Numbered from the stretch's first letter, positions 52,465 through 60,915 are shown. The stretch is DNA of 64,000 nt from Thiovibrio sp964588325 (GCA_964588325.1 CAZPOR010000010.1:68778-132777); one strand, 5' to 3'. Made by a program: numbers and translations. The notes: a model not told the origin generated them from the sequence alone.

Positions 52465-53904
52465 TTACCGAAAGGCGTCGGCAGCGAGGCCAAAGCGGTG
52501 CAGCAGTTTTTGAAAGGCTTGGCGGTTCATGCCGCTGGCCTGGGCCGCGGCCGTGACATTGCCGCTGCTTTGTTGCAGGGCCTCGGCCAGGTACGCGGCG
52601 GAGAAACCCTCCACCAACCGCTGTTTGGCGAGATTGTAGGGCAAGCCGTGCAGGTTTTCTGGTATCCCCTGGGGGGAGGAAATCTCCATCCCGGGTTCCG
52701 TAAGGGATCGGGCGGAGATGGGGGTGTCATCGGCAAGCAGCACCGCCCGTTTGACAACATTCTGAAGTTCGCGGACATTGCCTTTCCAGGATCGTTTCAC
52801 CAGGGCGGGGAGTGCGTCCGGCGCAAAGACAAGGGACGGTCGGTCGTATTCCTCTCCAAAGGTCGCGAGGAAGTGCTGGGCAAGGGGGGGGATGTCTTCC
52901 TGCCTGTTTCTGAGGGGCGGCATGGTGATGGTCACTACGTTGAGGCGGTAGAAAAGATCCTCACGGAAAAGACCCTGGCGGATTTTTTCCTCCAGGTCCT
53001 GGTTGGTCGAGGCCAGCACCCGGACATCCACCCGGATGGTCTTGGTCTGGCCCAGGGGCATGATTTCCTTTTCCTGGAGAACCCGGAGCAACTTGGTCTG
53101 GAGCGCAATGGGGAGGTCGCCGATTTCGTCCAGCAGAATGGTGGAGGTGTTGGCTTCGAGAAACAGCCCTTTTTTGTCGTGGGTCGCCCCGGAAAAGGCG
53201 CCCCTGGCATAGCCGAAGAGTTCGCTTTCCAGGATTTGCTCCGGCAGGGCCGGGCAGTTTACCGTGACCATCGGGCGCGAATGCCGGCCGCTCAACCCAT
53301 GCAGGGCGCGGGCGGCAAGTTCCTTGCCCGTGCCGGATTCTCCCCGGATCAACACGGTGACATCGGTATCGGCAAGCCTGCTGATCAGTCCGGAGACCTC
53401 CTTGATCGCCGGAGAGGTGCCGATGAAGCCGGGACAGGCTTCCTGTTCTGCGAGCCGGCTCTGAAGCCGCCGGTTTTTTTCAAGCAGGCAGAGGCGTTCC
53501 AGGCAGCGGTGCAGGGTGTGGAGCAGGTGCTCGTTGTCAAAGGGTTTCTGGATAAAGTCGTAGGCCCCGTTTTTCAGGGCGGCGATGGCCGACTCCACCG
53601 TGCCGTGGCCGGTCATCATAATAACGGCAATGGCCGGATACGCTTCCTTGATCTTGGCAAGGAGCGCCAGCCCGTCCATCCCCGGCATCTTGACATCCGT
53701 CAACACCATGTCCGGTTGCCAGTCCGCGATGATCCGCCAGGCAGCCTCCGCGGATGGAGCGGTTTTCACCTCGCAGCGGAATTTCTTGCGGATGAGCCGT
53801 TCCAGCATGGAGAGCATGTCGCGGTCATCGTCGACAAGGAGGACCGAGGCGGAAAAATCCGCGTCGGGGCAGGGAGGAAGAGGCTGATCAGAGGTCACGG
53901 ACAT
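52465..53904 (-). CDS. Sigma54-dependent response regulator (NtrC family)
   Basis: A 479-aa activator. REC (about 20-135) has LLVDDDRDM, Asp in VLTDVKMPGMDG and Lys in IQKPF. The AAA+ domain (about 150-390) has GESGTGKE (Walker A), GYARGAFSGA in place of GAFTGA, LDEIGDLP (Walker B) and RLNVVTI/VRELQN. The C-terminal Fis-type helix-turn-helix is GNVTAAAQASGMNRQAFQKLL. ATG 53904 follows CCGGAGAC. It lies directly upstream of a sigma54 promoter and is divergent from a sensor-kinase cluster, so the three parts form one circuit. Confidence 0.94.
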   Translation of the reverse strand: MSVTSDQPLPPCPDADFSASVLLVDDDRDMLSMLERLIRKKFRCEVKTAPSAEAAWRIIADWQPDMVLTDVKMPGMDGLALLAKIKEAYPAIAVIMMTGHGTVESAIAALKNGAYDFIQKPFDNEHLLHTLHRCLERLCLLEKNRRLQSRLAEQEACPGFIGTSPAIKEVSGLISRLADTDVTVLIRGESGTGKELAARALHGLSGRHSRPMVTVNCPALPEQILESELFGYARGAFSGATHDKKGLFLEANTSTILLDEIGDLPIALQTKLLRVLQEKEIMPLGQTKTIRVDVRVLASTNQDLEEKIRQGLFREDLFYRLNVVTITMPPLRNRQEDIPPLAQHFLATFGEEYDRPSLVFAPDALPALVKRSWKGNVRELQNVVKRAVLLADDTPISARSLTEPGMEISSPQGIPENLHGLPYNLAKQRLVEGFSAAYLAEALQQSSGNVTAAAQASGMNRQAFQKLLHRFGLAADAFR

Positions 53905-54091
53905 GTCTCCGGAAAGCGCGGGCGTTTGACGGAATTTTTCCAATAACTCCCCATTGATGCACCATTTCCGAAAAACAAGCAACATCTTCTTGGCGGGAAT
54001 CCGAATACGGATATGGCTTGCGTCCCTGCAGGCAACCTGCTATTTCTGGAAAAGGCACAATTTTTCCGGCGCGGATTGCGGGGGGAAACGG

Positions 54092-54568
54092 ATGAAGAAA
54101 GACGGTGTTCTGCTGGGGTGTGTTCTCCTGTTTGCGTGGAGCGGCCCGGCCTGGGCGGTGCAGGGGCACGGGGTGGCGGAAGGCCCGGTGGTCCATTTGA
54201 TGGCCCATCTCCTGCTTGGGGTGGCCTTGCTGCTCTTCCTCTATGTTTTGCACACCAAGCCGCCGGATACCGGGTATTCCTGGCGGTCACTCAAGCTTTC
54301 CCTGTTGTTTTTTCTCCTCTGGGATCTGGACCATCTGTTCGTGCACTGGTTTGCCGGCCAGATGTACCCCGATATCAGGGATTCCGGCGCCCGGCTGGTG
54401 GAGGACTATTTTACCGGGCCGCGCACCCTGCTCAGCGCCTTCTATTATCTGGGCCGTTTTGATCATCTGCTCTGCGTTCCGGCCCTCTGGTTTTTTACCA
54501 CCGCCTTGCGGGGCTTCTGCGAGACCATCGCTGCACGGCGGCAGAGCTCAGGCGGGCAGGGGGAGTGA
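54092..54568 (+). CDS. Small membrane protein with conserved-looking His, sensor-associated
   Basis: A 158-aa protein of unknown family. A signal peptide or first helix (LLGCVLLFAWSGPAWA) is followed by three or so transmembrane segments. His residues lie at helix ends or within helices: VVHLMAHLLLG, LYVLHTKPP, DHLFVHWFAG and GRFDHLLCVP. Such spacing could bind heme or metal, but this is only a visual impression. Its TGA overlaps the kinase ATG by one base, so it is almost surely co-translated and may be part of the kinase's sensing complex. ATG 54092 follows GGGGGAAACG. Confidence 0.7.
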   Translation: MKKDGVLLGCVLLFAWSGPAWAVQGHGVAEGPVVHLMAHLLLGVALLLFLYVLHTKPPDTGYSWRSLKLSLLFFLLWDLDHLFVHWFAGQMYPDIRDSGARLVEDYFTGPRTLLSAFYYLGRFDHLLCVPALWFFTTALRGFCETIAARRQSSGGQGE

Positions 54569-56142
54569 TGGAAGAGAGCATTGTCTTGCCCCTGTTTCCT
54601 GTCTATCTGGTGGATTATCTCGGCGCCGCCGTGATGGTCATCCTTGCCTTTTTTGCGTTTTCCTATGCCCGGCGTCTCACAAAGCTTGAACCCAAGAATA
54701 TCCTCTGGGCGTATTTTTTCTGGTTTTCCCTGGTCATGGTGGTGTTTTCCCTTTCCCGGGGCGTGGGGCATCTTTTGCCCTATGTTCTCAGGCTTGCCGG
54801 GATGCCGCAACTCTGGGACGAACTCGATCCCTACAGCGGAGGGCTCAACACCATCGCGCTCTGCGGGGTGGCCATCCTCACCCTCCACTACCACAACACG
54901 GCGGTGCTTATCGAACGAGCCAAGGGCGATGCGCTCTCGCTGGAATTGGCCAACGAACGGCTTAAAGTAGCGCATGCGGATCTGTCCCGGTTGAATCAGA
55001 CCCTGGAGCAGCAGGTGGAGGAGCAGACCCGCGACCTGCGGTTGTCCGAGGAGAAATTTCGCGGTTTCTTCGAAGGATCCAAGGATATGATCTATTTTTG
55101 CGACGCGGAAGGCAAAATCTGCGACATCAACGAGAGCGGCTTGCAGTTGCTCGGGGTTGGCCAACGGCAGGATATTCTCGGCCAGCCCCTGGCCGAGTTT
55201 TTTTCCGACCCCCAGCGATGTGCCCAATACCGCGCGCAGCTTGGTTCGGACGGCCAGGTCAAGGATTTCGAGGCGGAGTTTGTCGGCAGGGAGGACGGCC
55301 CCTTGTATCTGATGATCACCGCCTCGGCCATTACGGACCGGGACGGCGAGCCCCAGGGGTACCAAGGGATTGCCAAGGATCTCACCCATTTCAAGAAGAT
55401 GATGGAGCAGTTGGTGCACTCTGAAAAGATGACCTCGGTGGGCCAGCTCGCCGCGGGTGTTGCCCACGAAATCAATACCCCGCTCGGCATCATCCTCGGG
55501 TATGCCCAGTTACTGGAGGAGGATTTTCCGGAGCAGAGCGAGGTGCACGAAACCCTGGGGATCATCGAGAAACAGGCGAAGATCTGTCGGCGCATCGTTG
55601 CCGACCTGCTCAATTTCTCGCGGCAGACCCAGGAGCATAATAAATTGTGCGGCGATCTCAACCAGTGCCTGGAAGAGGTGTTGGCCATTGTCAACCACAC
55701 CCTGAACATGGACCATATTTTCATCCACCGCTGCCTGGCCGAAAACCTGCCCAGCACCTGCTTTGACAACGAGCGGATGCGCCAGGTCTTTGTCAATCTG
55801 CTGACCAACGCCCACCATGCCATCGGCAGCGAAGGGATCATCGGGGTGTGGAGTCGCTGGCATGAGGAGAGCGGGCAGATCGAAATCATCATCGGCGATT
55901 CCGGGTCCGGCATCCCCCCGGAGCAAATGGGCCGCATCTTCGACCCCTTTTACACCACCAAGGGGGTTGGCAAGGGCACCGGACTCGGGTTGTCCGTTTC
56001 CTTCGGCATCATCCAGGACCACAACGGCAGGATAGAGGTCAAATCCCCGCCTGTGGAGCCGGAGCTTGTCGCCCTGGACATGCATACGACCTTTCATCTT
56101 TTCCTGCCGGTTATTGCCGCAGATCAGGAAGAGGAGCGCTAG
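54568..56142 (+). CDS. Membrane PAS-histidine kinase
   Basis: A 524-aa sensor kinase. Three hydrophobic segments occupy residues about 8-120 (including FFWFSLVMVVFSLSRGVGHLLPYV). A coiled coil leads into a PAS domain (about 160-280; FFEGSKDMIYFCDAEGKICDINESG). The dimerisation domain has QLAAGVAHEINTPLGIILG with the phospho-His, and the HATPase domain has NLLTNAHHAIG, GDSGSGIPPE, IFDPFYTTK and GTGLGLSVSFGI. It is followed 4 bases later by a receiver gene. It probably phosphorylates that receiver, its paralogue and the sigma54 regulator. Confidence 0.92.
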   Translation: MEESIVLPLFPVYLVDYLGAAVMVILAFFAFSYARRLTKLEPKNILWAYFFWFSLVMVVFSLSRGVGHLLPYVLRLAGMPQLWDELDPYSGGLNTIALCGVAILTLHYHNTAVLIERAKGDALSLELANERLKVAHADLSRLNQTLEQQVEEQTRDLRLSEEKFRGFFEGSKDMIYFCDAEGKICDINESGLQLLGVGQRQDILGQPLAEFFSDPQRCAQYRAQLGSDGQVKDFEAEFVGREDGPLYLMITASAITDRDGEPQGYQGIAKDLTHFKKMMEQLVHSEKMTSVGQLAAGVAHEINTPLGIILGYAQLLEEDFPEQSEVHETLGIIEKQAKICRRIVADLLNFSRQTQEHNKLCGDLNQCLEEVLAIVNHTLNMDHIFIHRCLAENLPSTCFDNERMRQVFVNLLTNAHHAIGSEGIIGVWSRWHEESGQIEIIIGDSGSGIPPEQMGRIFDPFYTTKGVGKGTGLGLSVSFGIIQDHNGRIEVKSPPVEPELVALDMHTTFHLFLPVIAADQEEER

Positions 56143-56146
56143 GAGG

Positions 56147-56527
56147 ATGGCGCAGATTCTGGTCTTGGACGATGTGCTGGACGCGGGGATTCTGATCCGG
56201 AGGATTCTGCAGAGGAAGGGGCATGTGGTGCATGTCTTCCACGATGAGGACGAGGCCCTCCGGTTCACGGAAAAAAATCAGGTGGACCTGGCAATCCTCG
56301 ACATGAACCTGCGCAAGATGGACGGCCTCGGGGTGCTCTCCGAGATGCATAAGGTGTTGCCGCATTTGCCTGCCATAATGCTGACCGGGCTGCCCGATGC
56401 CGATATAGCCCGGCAGGCGTTTGCCCTCGGAGCGGTGGCCTATTGCGCCAAGCCCATCGACAAGGATCGGTTGGAAGAGCGGGTTGCCCAGGCCCTGTTG
56501 GGGGGGGGGGATCTGCCGGAGCAGTAG
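56147..56527 (+). CDS. Stand-alone receiver (response regulator) protein B
   Basis: A 126-aa single-domain receiver, paralogous to the one at 49923-50282. ILVLDDVLDAGIL holds the acidic residues, LAILDMNLRKMDG the phospho-acceptor Asp, MLTGL the Thr and CAKPID the Lys. It has no output domain and follows the kinase by 4 bases. ATG 56147 is chosen because MAQILVLDD matches the paralogue's MAHIFVLDD. A run of 11 G (56500-56510) lies in the last codons; a slip there would change only the C-terminal tail. Confidence 0.92.
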   Translation: MAQILVLDDVLDAGILIRRILQRKGHVVHVFHDEDEALRFTEKNQVDLAILDMNLRKMDGLGVLSEMHKVLPHLPAIMLTGLPDADIARQAFALGAVAYCAKPIDKDRLEERVAQALLGGGDLPEQ

Positions 56528-56530
56528 GAT

Positions 56531-57097
56531 TCACGCCCCAGGTTTGGCGGGGCAGGCAAGTTCCCGGAGGGGGATGCGGGTGGCGGGGTCCAGATGCTGC
56601 TCGCGGCACCAGGCCTGATTGAGTTCGGCAAGCCGGGTGTTGAACGGGTCCAAAAACAGGAGCTCTTCCGGGGCAAAACCATGGCCGTCCGGAAAATTCA
56701 ACCCGCAGGCCGAGACTTCGATGGCTTCGCGTTCTTCATCCACATAGGCCAGGGGCAGCCCCTGAGTCCGGCAGATAACGGGGCGGGCCGCGTAGATGGT
56801 GCAGAGATCATCGATGAGCAGGGGGCAGCGCTCAGGATCTTCGGCACGATTGCAGTCAAGCCGCTCCCGGCTGGCTGCGGGGAGGGAGGCAATGGCTTCC
56901 CGCACGCAGGCCGCCTCAATGGCCAGCACGCTGAAGGGTTGGCAGCAGGAGGCGCAGCCCGGCCCGCAGGAAATGGCCCCGGCATGGAGCTGGGCGATGC
57001 GCACGATCTCCGCGTCAAGGGCGGCAATAAGTTGCTGGTATTCTTGGATGCAGGCCATGGTGCAATACAGATCATCGATACCGGCACAGAACTTCAT
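56531..57097 (-). CDS. YkgJ family cysteine-cluster protein
   Basis: A 188-aa cytosolic protein. The metal-binding signature is ISCGPGCASCCQ near residue 45, followed by further Cys in LDCNR, RCPLL, LCTIYAARPVICRTQG. This is the CxxxCxxCC family with a putative Zn or Fe-S site; function is unknown. The start is either 57097 or an internal ATG at 57058; neither has a clear ribosome-binding site. It converges with the receiver gene (3 bases between). Confidence 0.85.
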   Translation of the reverse strand: MKFCAGIDDLYCTMACIQEYQQLIAALDAEIVRIAQLHAGAISCGPGCASCCQPFSVLAIEAACVREAIASLPAASRERLDCNRAEDPERCPLLIDDLCTIYAARPVICRTQGLPLAYVDEEREAIEVSACGLNFPDGHGFAPEELLFLDPFNTRLAELNQAWCREQHLDPATRIPLRELACPAKPGA

Positions 57098-57184
57098 TCT
57101 CGGATGGCGCGGGATATGCGCATGGTCCAGGAACAGGAAGCGGTTGTTGCTCTGACGGGAGCAGGCCGATTCTCTCCCTTCCTC

Positions 57185-59113
57185 TTAATAATAAAGGAAT
57201 CCTTCTTTTCCCAATAACCGTTCTGCGGACTTCGATGTTTGCCAATCGGTTGTTGGAATGTCGCCGGAACGAAATTGGGCTACGAAACGATTGGAGGCAA
57301 GCGCTTGCATTGCCGCCCGAATTGCCGGAGGGAGCGACATGTCCGGGAGCAGTCGATCACGGAGTTCCCCGGGGAGGTTGTTGGCGTCAAGTGAAGCGGT
57401 ATCCCCCTGCGCTTCCGCTGGCCGTGGGGTGAGCACGATCAGCACGGCATTTTGTTTTTCCTCGGTCAGCCCTTCATTGAAAAGGTATTGCACCAAAGGG
57501 ACATCTCCCAAGACTGGGGTGCGCGAACGAGCGGCCGTGCTCGCCTTTTCCGTTAACCCTGATATGACCAGCGTCTGACCGAGACGCATGAGGACGTTGG
57601 TGCTGACAAAGCTCCGGTTGGTTTGGAGAGCCTGGCTGAATGTGCCTGGAATCTCGTCTTCCACATCCGATCTGGCGGCCTTTACGGCAAGCAGTACACT
57701 GTTGTTGTCTATGAATGTGGGGGTTACGGAGAGGCTGACGCCGATTGGTTTTTCCTCGAGATCTCCATCGCTGAATGTGCCGGGGATGGCAACGGTCAGG
57801 TTTGTCCCGGAAAAGAATTTAGAGGGTCTGCGGTCCAAGGCCACCAACGATGGACGCGCAAGGACATCGTTGCGCAAATCCGTGGCGTTGGCAATATTGA
57901 GAGAATAGGTCACTCCAGCGGCGGGCAGCCCGTAGCTGTATGTGCGGTTTTTTGTGTATGAAGAGTCGGAATCGGTGAATGAACGGGTGATCAAGTTCGA
58001 CCAGCCGAATACGACCTGGAGGCCATCGAGCAGATTGATGCCCCGCGAAGAAGAAAGGTATTCTTCGGTGCGGATGATCGCGGCGTCGATGATCACCATG
58101 CGCGGCAAAGGCTTTCCGGCGCATGGGCTTGGCAGCGGCCGCAGCGCTATGGTTTCGTCGCCTTGATTTCCGTTACTGTTGTAAAATCCGCTATCGTTGT
58201 CACTGGAGGAGTCATCGTCGGAGGGAGCTGTTTCGCGTTGCCGGCAGTCCGACCAGTCCGGAGATATCGCCTGAACTCCGCCGGCTGCGGATTTATCCGG
58301 CAAGGAAGAGTAGCCCGGTCTTGAGCCGCCATTTGGTTCGTCAAGTCCTCCGTCGTGCGGCTCTTCAGAGGGGCCATGAGCCACTCGTAATATCCCGTTG
58401 GCGTGCACCGTTTGCCATTGGGCCATACGGCGGTCTACCTGCGCCAGTTCCTTGGGATTTCCTCCGAGCGAAGCCAATGCCGCACGCGCTGATAGTGCTT
58501 CATTTTCAAGGCCAGAGGCCGCATGGATGAAGACCGCCGCACGCATGATACGGCGGTCTTCTGGTTGCAAGGTTGCTGCCAGGCGTATCGCGCCGAGCGC
58601 CGATTCAAGATCGCGGGAGTAATAGGAGGCAACAGCCAGACCGTAGGCGGCCTCGCTGTTGTCAGGTTCCAGATCGACTACCCGGGCAAAGGCTTTTTTT
58701 GCCCTCCCGGGTGATCCCATTTCCAGATAAAGCCAGCCCAACTGAAGCTGGGCCTGCCATAGGCTTGGATCGAGTTGGGATGCGACGGTGTAAGCAGTTT
58801 CGGCAAGGTCTCGGGAGTTGTGATTCCCCTGTTGGTACTCAGCTTGATACGCAAGGCCAGCAAGCATGTGCAGGTCCGCCCTGTGCGGCATCCGGGCCAG
58901 GGCGCGGTTGAAGGCAGTTATCGCCTCGGATGACCGGCCACTGTGAAGCGCCTTGACTCCGCTTGCCACAACGGCATCGACCCCCCCGCCGATTGTCCGG
59001 GGAGCGCCGTCGGGATCAGAGGCCGCCATTCCTCCCGGGTGCGAAGCCGCACAGCCCGCGAGAAACAGGGCCGTCAGCAGCATAATTATCAGTCTGCCTG
59101 TCAAGCGAGTCAT
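57185..59113 (-). CDS. TPR-secretin lipoprotein (type II/III secretion secretin-like)
   Basis: A 642-aa exported protein. ATG 59113 gives a lipoprotein signal with a good lipobox, LFLAGCAAS. Residues about 45-230 contain helix-turn-helix TPR-like repeats (GRSSEAITAFNRALARMPHRADLHML, AKKAFARVVDLEPDNSEAAYGLAVASYYS). A Ser/Asp/Gly/Asn-rich linker follows. The C-terminal third has the secretin core: RPSLVALDRRPSKFFSG, IPGTFSD, VSLSVTPTFIDN, RLGQTLVISGLTEK and TPVLGDVPLVQYLFNEG, ending in VLTPR. Secretins form outer-membrane rings. No other secretion gene lies in the window, so it is isolated; its partners may be the two secreted paralogues downstream. Confidence 0.88.
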   Translation of the reverse strand: MTRLTGRLIIMLLTALFLAGCAASHPGGMAASDPDGAPRTIGGGVDAVVASGVKALHSGRSSEAITAFNRALARMPHRADLHMLAGLAYQAEYQQGNHNSRDLAETAYTVASQLDPSLWQAQLQLGWLYLEMGSPGRAKKAFARVVDLEPDNSEAAYGLAVASYYSRDLESALGAIRLAATLQPEDRRIMRAAVFIHAASGLENEALSARAALASLGGNPKELAQVDRRMAQWQTVHANGILRVAHGPSEEPHDGGLDEPNGGSRPGYSSLPDKSAAGGVQAISPDWSDCRQRETAPSDDDSSSDNDSGFYNSNGNQGDETIALRPLPSPCAGKPLPRMVIIDAAIIRTEEYLSSSRGINLLDGLQVVFGWSNLITRSFTDSDSSYTKNRTYSYGLPAAGVTYSLNIANATDLRNDVLARPSLVALDRRPSKFFSGTNLTVAIPGTFSDGDLEEKPIGVSLSVTPTFIDNNSVLLAVKAARSDVEDEIPGTFSQALQTNRSFVSTNVLMRLGQTLVISGLTEKASTAARSRTPVLGDVPLVQYLFNEGLTEEKQNAVLIVLTPRPAEAQGDTASLDANNLPGELRDRLLPDMSLPPAIRAAMQALASNRFVAQFRSGDIPTTDWQTSKSAERLLGKEGFLYY

Positions 59114-59129
59114 CAACACGAGTCCATCC

Positions 59130-59753
59130 TTATTTGTGGAAATCTTTTTCTTCCTTATGGATTTTATACTCCCCATCCTGGTACTCGACAGACACTGCAT
59201 ACTTGTCCGGTTTCACCCCGTCGATTTTCAATTCGACGTCGTCTTTGCCGTCTCGTTTTATCCTGGCCTTGACGGTGTAGCTCTTTTTTGTTTCCAATTT
59301 GTTGCTCAACAGGATGCTCGTTCTGCCAGGGTCAAGCCAGTCTGGGCCACGTTGATGAACATCGTCGCCGTGCTTGATGACGACCCGAAAATCAACCCTG
59401 TGCTCTTTGAGTTTGTTTTGCACGACCACAAAAGGGGCGGTTTTCAAAACGCCGGCATAATCGCAGATATCGCCAGCTATCGCATGGGCTTTATTGGGTA
59501 GCCCTGCTGCTAGCCCCAGACAAGCGCCCTCAACCACCAACCCCCCCACGACACATGCTGGGGTTCCCATGCCTAGGGTGCTTTCTTCGCACTCTAGCCA
59601 AAACATAGGGGCCAATCCAGCACACACGGCGGCGCCAGCCGCAACATCTTTTATGACTTTTTCAACCTTGCCGACATTGCATTCTCCCCCAAAAGCCTGA
59701 CCATTTACCATGAATAACGCTGCCAGCATTCCTGCCATGATTTTTGTTTTCAT
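59130..59753 (-). CDS. Secreted Cys-containing paralogue 1 (tandem pair)
   Basis: A 207-aa exported protein of unknown family. A signal peptide (KIMAGMLAALFMVNGQAFG) precedes GECNVGKVEK. Residues about 30-95 are Gly/Ala/Cys-rich and hydrophobic (AGAAVCAGLAPMFWLEC, CVVGGLVVEGACLG). The C-terminal 110 residues, from AIAGDICDYAG to VEYQDGEYKIHKEEKDFHK, form a polar, beta-rich domain nearly identical to its paralogue 70 bases upstream. GGGGGCTGC precedes ATG 59753. It is followed by the secretin gene 16 bases away, so the three are probably one operon. Confidence 0.75.
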   Translation of the reverse strand: MKTKIMAGMLAALFMVNGQAFGGECNVGKVEKVIKDVAAGAAVCAGLAPMFWLECEESTLGMGTPACVVGGLVVEGACLGLAAGLPNKAHAIAGDICDYAGVLKTAPFVVVQNKLKEHRVDFRVVIKHGDDVHQRGPDWLDPGRTSILLSNKLETKKSYTVKARIKRDGKDDVELKIDGVKPDKYAVSVEYQDGEYKIHKEEKDFHK

Positions 59754-59822
59754 GCGCAGCCCCCTTCGTGAACGATGAAAAACACCCGTCAACTCCATGT
59801 TGATGGGTAACGCGATCGGTTC

Positions 59823-60482
59823 TTATTTTGCGGTGTTTTTCTTGTGAAAGTCTTTTTCTTCCTTGTGGATTTTGTACTCCCCATCCTGGTACTCGACAGA
59901 CACCACATACTTGTCCGGTTTCACCCCGTCGATGCTCAAGTCGACGTCAGATTTTCCTGCAATCTTGACCTTGGCCTTGACAGTGTAGCTTGTTCCAGTT
60001 TGCATTTTGTTGCTCGACAGGATGCTTGTTTTGCCAGGGTCAAGCCAGTCGCTGCCGCGGTGATGGACATCGTCGCCGTGCTTGATGTTGACCCTGAAGT
60101 CAACCCTGTGTTCCTTGAGTTTGTTTCGCACAAGGACGAAAGGTGCGCTGTCAATATTTCCCGCATAGTCACAGATGTCACCAGCGATTGCAGGGGCTTT
60201 ATTAACTACCTCGCGTACGCCAAATAAGGTGCATACCGTATCTAACCCTATCGTGGCAGCGTAACATCCTGGAGTTGACAAGCCTAACGTCTCCGGAGCT
60301 GTCCCTCCTTCACATATCGCACCAAACGCGACGGCTGCTGAAGCGCAAGTGACGGTTGCTCCTGCTTCGAATACAGTTATCATGGTTTTTTCGAGCTTGC
60401 CGACATTGCATTCTCCCCCAAAAGCCTGGCCATTTACCATGAGTAACGCTGCCAGTATTCCTGCCATGATTTTTGTTTTCAT
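59823..60482 (-). CDS. Secreted Cys-containing paralogue 2 (tandem pair)
   Basis: A 219-aa exported protein, paralogous to the one at 59130-59753. Its signal peptide and the first mature residues (GECNVGK), as well as the C-terminal domain (KHGDDVHHRGSDWLDPGKTSIL, DGVKPDKYVVSVEYQDGEYKIH), are close copies. The middle (about 31-95: VTCASAAVAFGAICEG, STPGCYAATIGLDTVC) is a different Cys-rich hydrophobic stretch. AAGGGGG precedes ATG 60482. First gene of the run to the secretin. The pattern of constant ends and variable centre suggests a duplicated secreted toxin-, pilin- or immunity-like family, but no function is shown. Confidence 0.75.
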   Translation of the reverse strand: MKTKIMAGILAALLMVNGQAFGGECNVGKLEKTMITVFEAGATVTCASAAVAFGAICEGGTAPETLGLSTPGCYAATIGLDTVCTLFGVREVVNKAPAIAGDICDYAGNIDSAPFVLVRNKLKEHRVDFRVNIKHGDDVHHRGSDWLDPGKTSILSSNKMQTGTSYTVKAKVKIAGKSDVDLSIDGVKPDKYVVSVEYQDGEYKIHKEEKDFHKKNTAK

Positions 60483-60773
60483 GCGAAGCCCCCTTCGTAG
60501 ATGATGAAGAAATCCTTCAACCCCCTGTCGATGGATAACGTGATGTATTTTGAGTACATTTGTATCAAAATGTAGCTCCTTAGGCTATCAATTTCAGGTT
60601 TTGAAGACAAGTAGCGATTTTCGTGGATGTTTAAAATTATTTTGGAAATTAGGGGGGGGAGGTCACTTGCGGCAACAGAAAGGAATGTCCGGAAACTGGG
60701 CTCTACGCGTGCAGCGGTAAGAGTTCTCCCCGGAAGAAAAAAGCCCACGTTCTGATAGTGCAGCCCACACAAT

Positions 60774-60810
60774 AAAAAAAGGGAATCAACTGAAAACAGT
60801 TGATTCCCTT
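60774..60810 (-). terminator. Terminator of the tRNA-Lys/tRNA-Glu unit
   Basis: Twelve-base arms GGGAATCAACTG and CAGTTGATTCCC pair perfectly around AAAA; on the minus strand seven T follow. It is 10 bases after the tRNA-Glu end. The region 60483-60773 before the paralogue pair shows no gene beyond a weak ORF that I do not support. Confidence 0.9.
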
Positions 60811-60819
60811 TAGAATTTC

Positions 60820-60897
60820 TGGCGTCCCCAACGAGATTTGAACTCGTGTCGCCGGCGTGAAAGGCCGGTGTCCTGGACCGGGCTAGACGATGGGGAC
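60820..60897 (-). tRNA. tRNA-Glu (TTC)
   Basis: A 78-base tRNA with encoded CCA. The acceptor pairs GTCCCCA with TGGGGAC, the T arm holds GTTCAAATC, and the anticodon stem CCGGC/GCCGG encloses the loop CTTTCAC with anticodon TTC. It is transcribed after tRNA-Lys on the same strand. Confidence 0.95.
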
Positions 60898-60915
60898 TAA
60901 TATCCGTACAGTAAA

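Noticed and set aside
60479..60772. 97-codon open frame before the secreted paralogues
   Set aside because: No recognisable domain, atypical composition, weak start, and it overlaps the ATG region of the next gene. Treated as intergenic leader.
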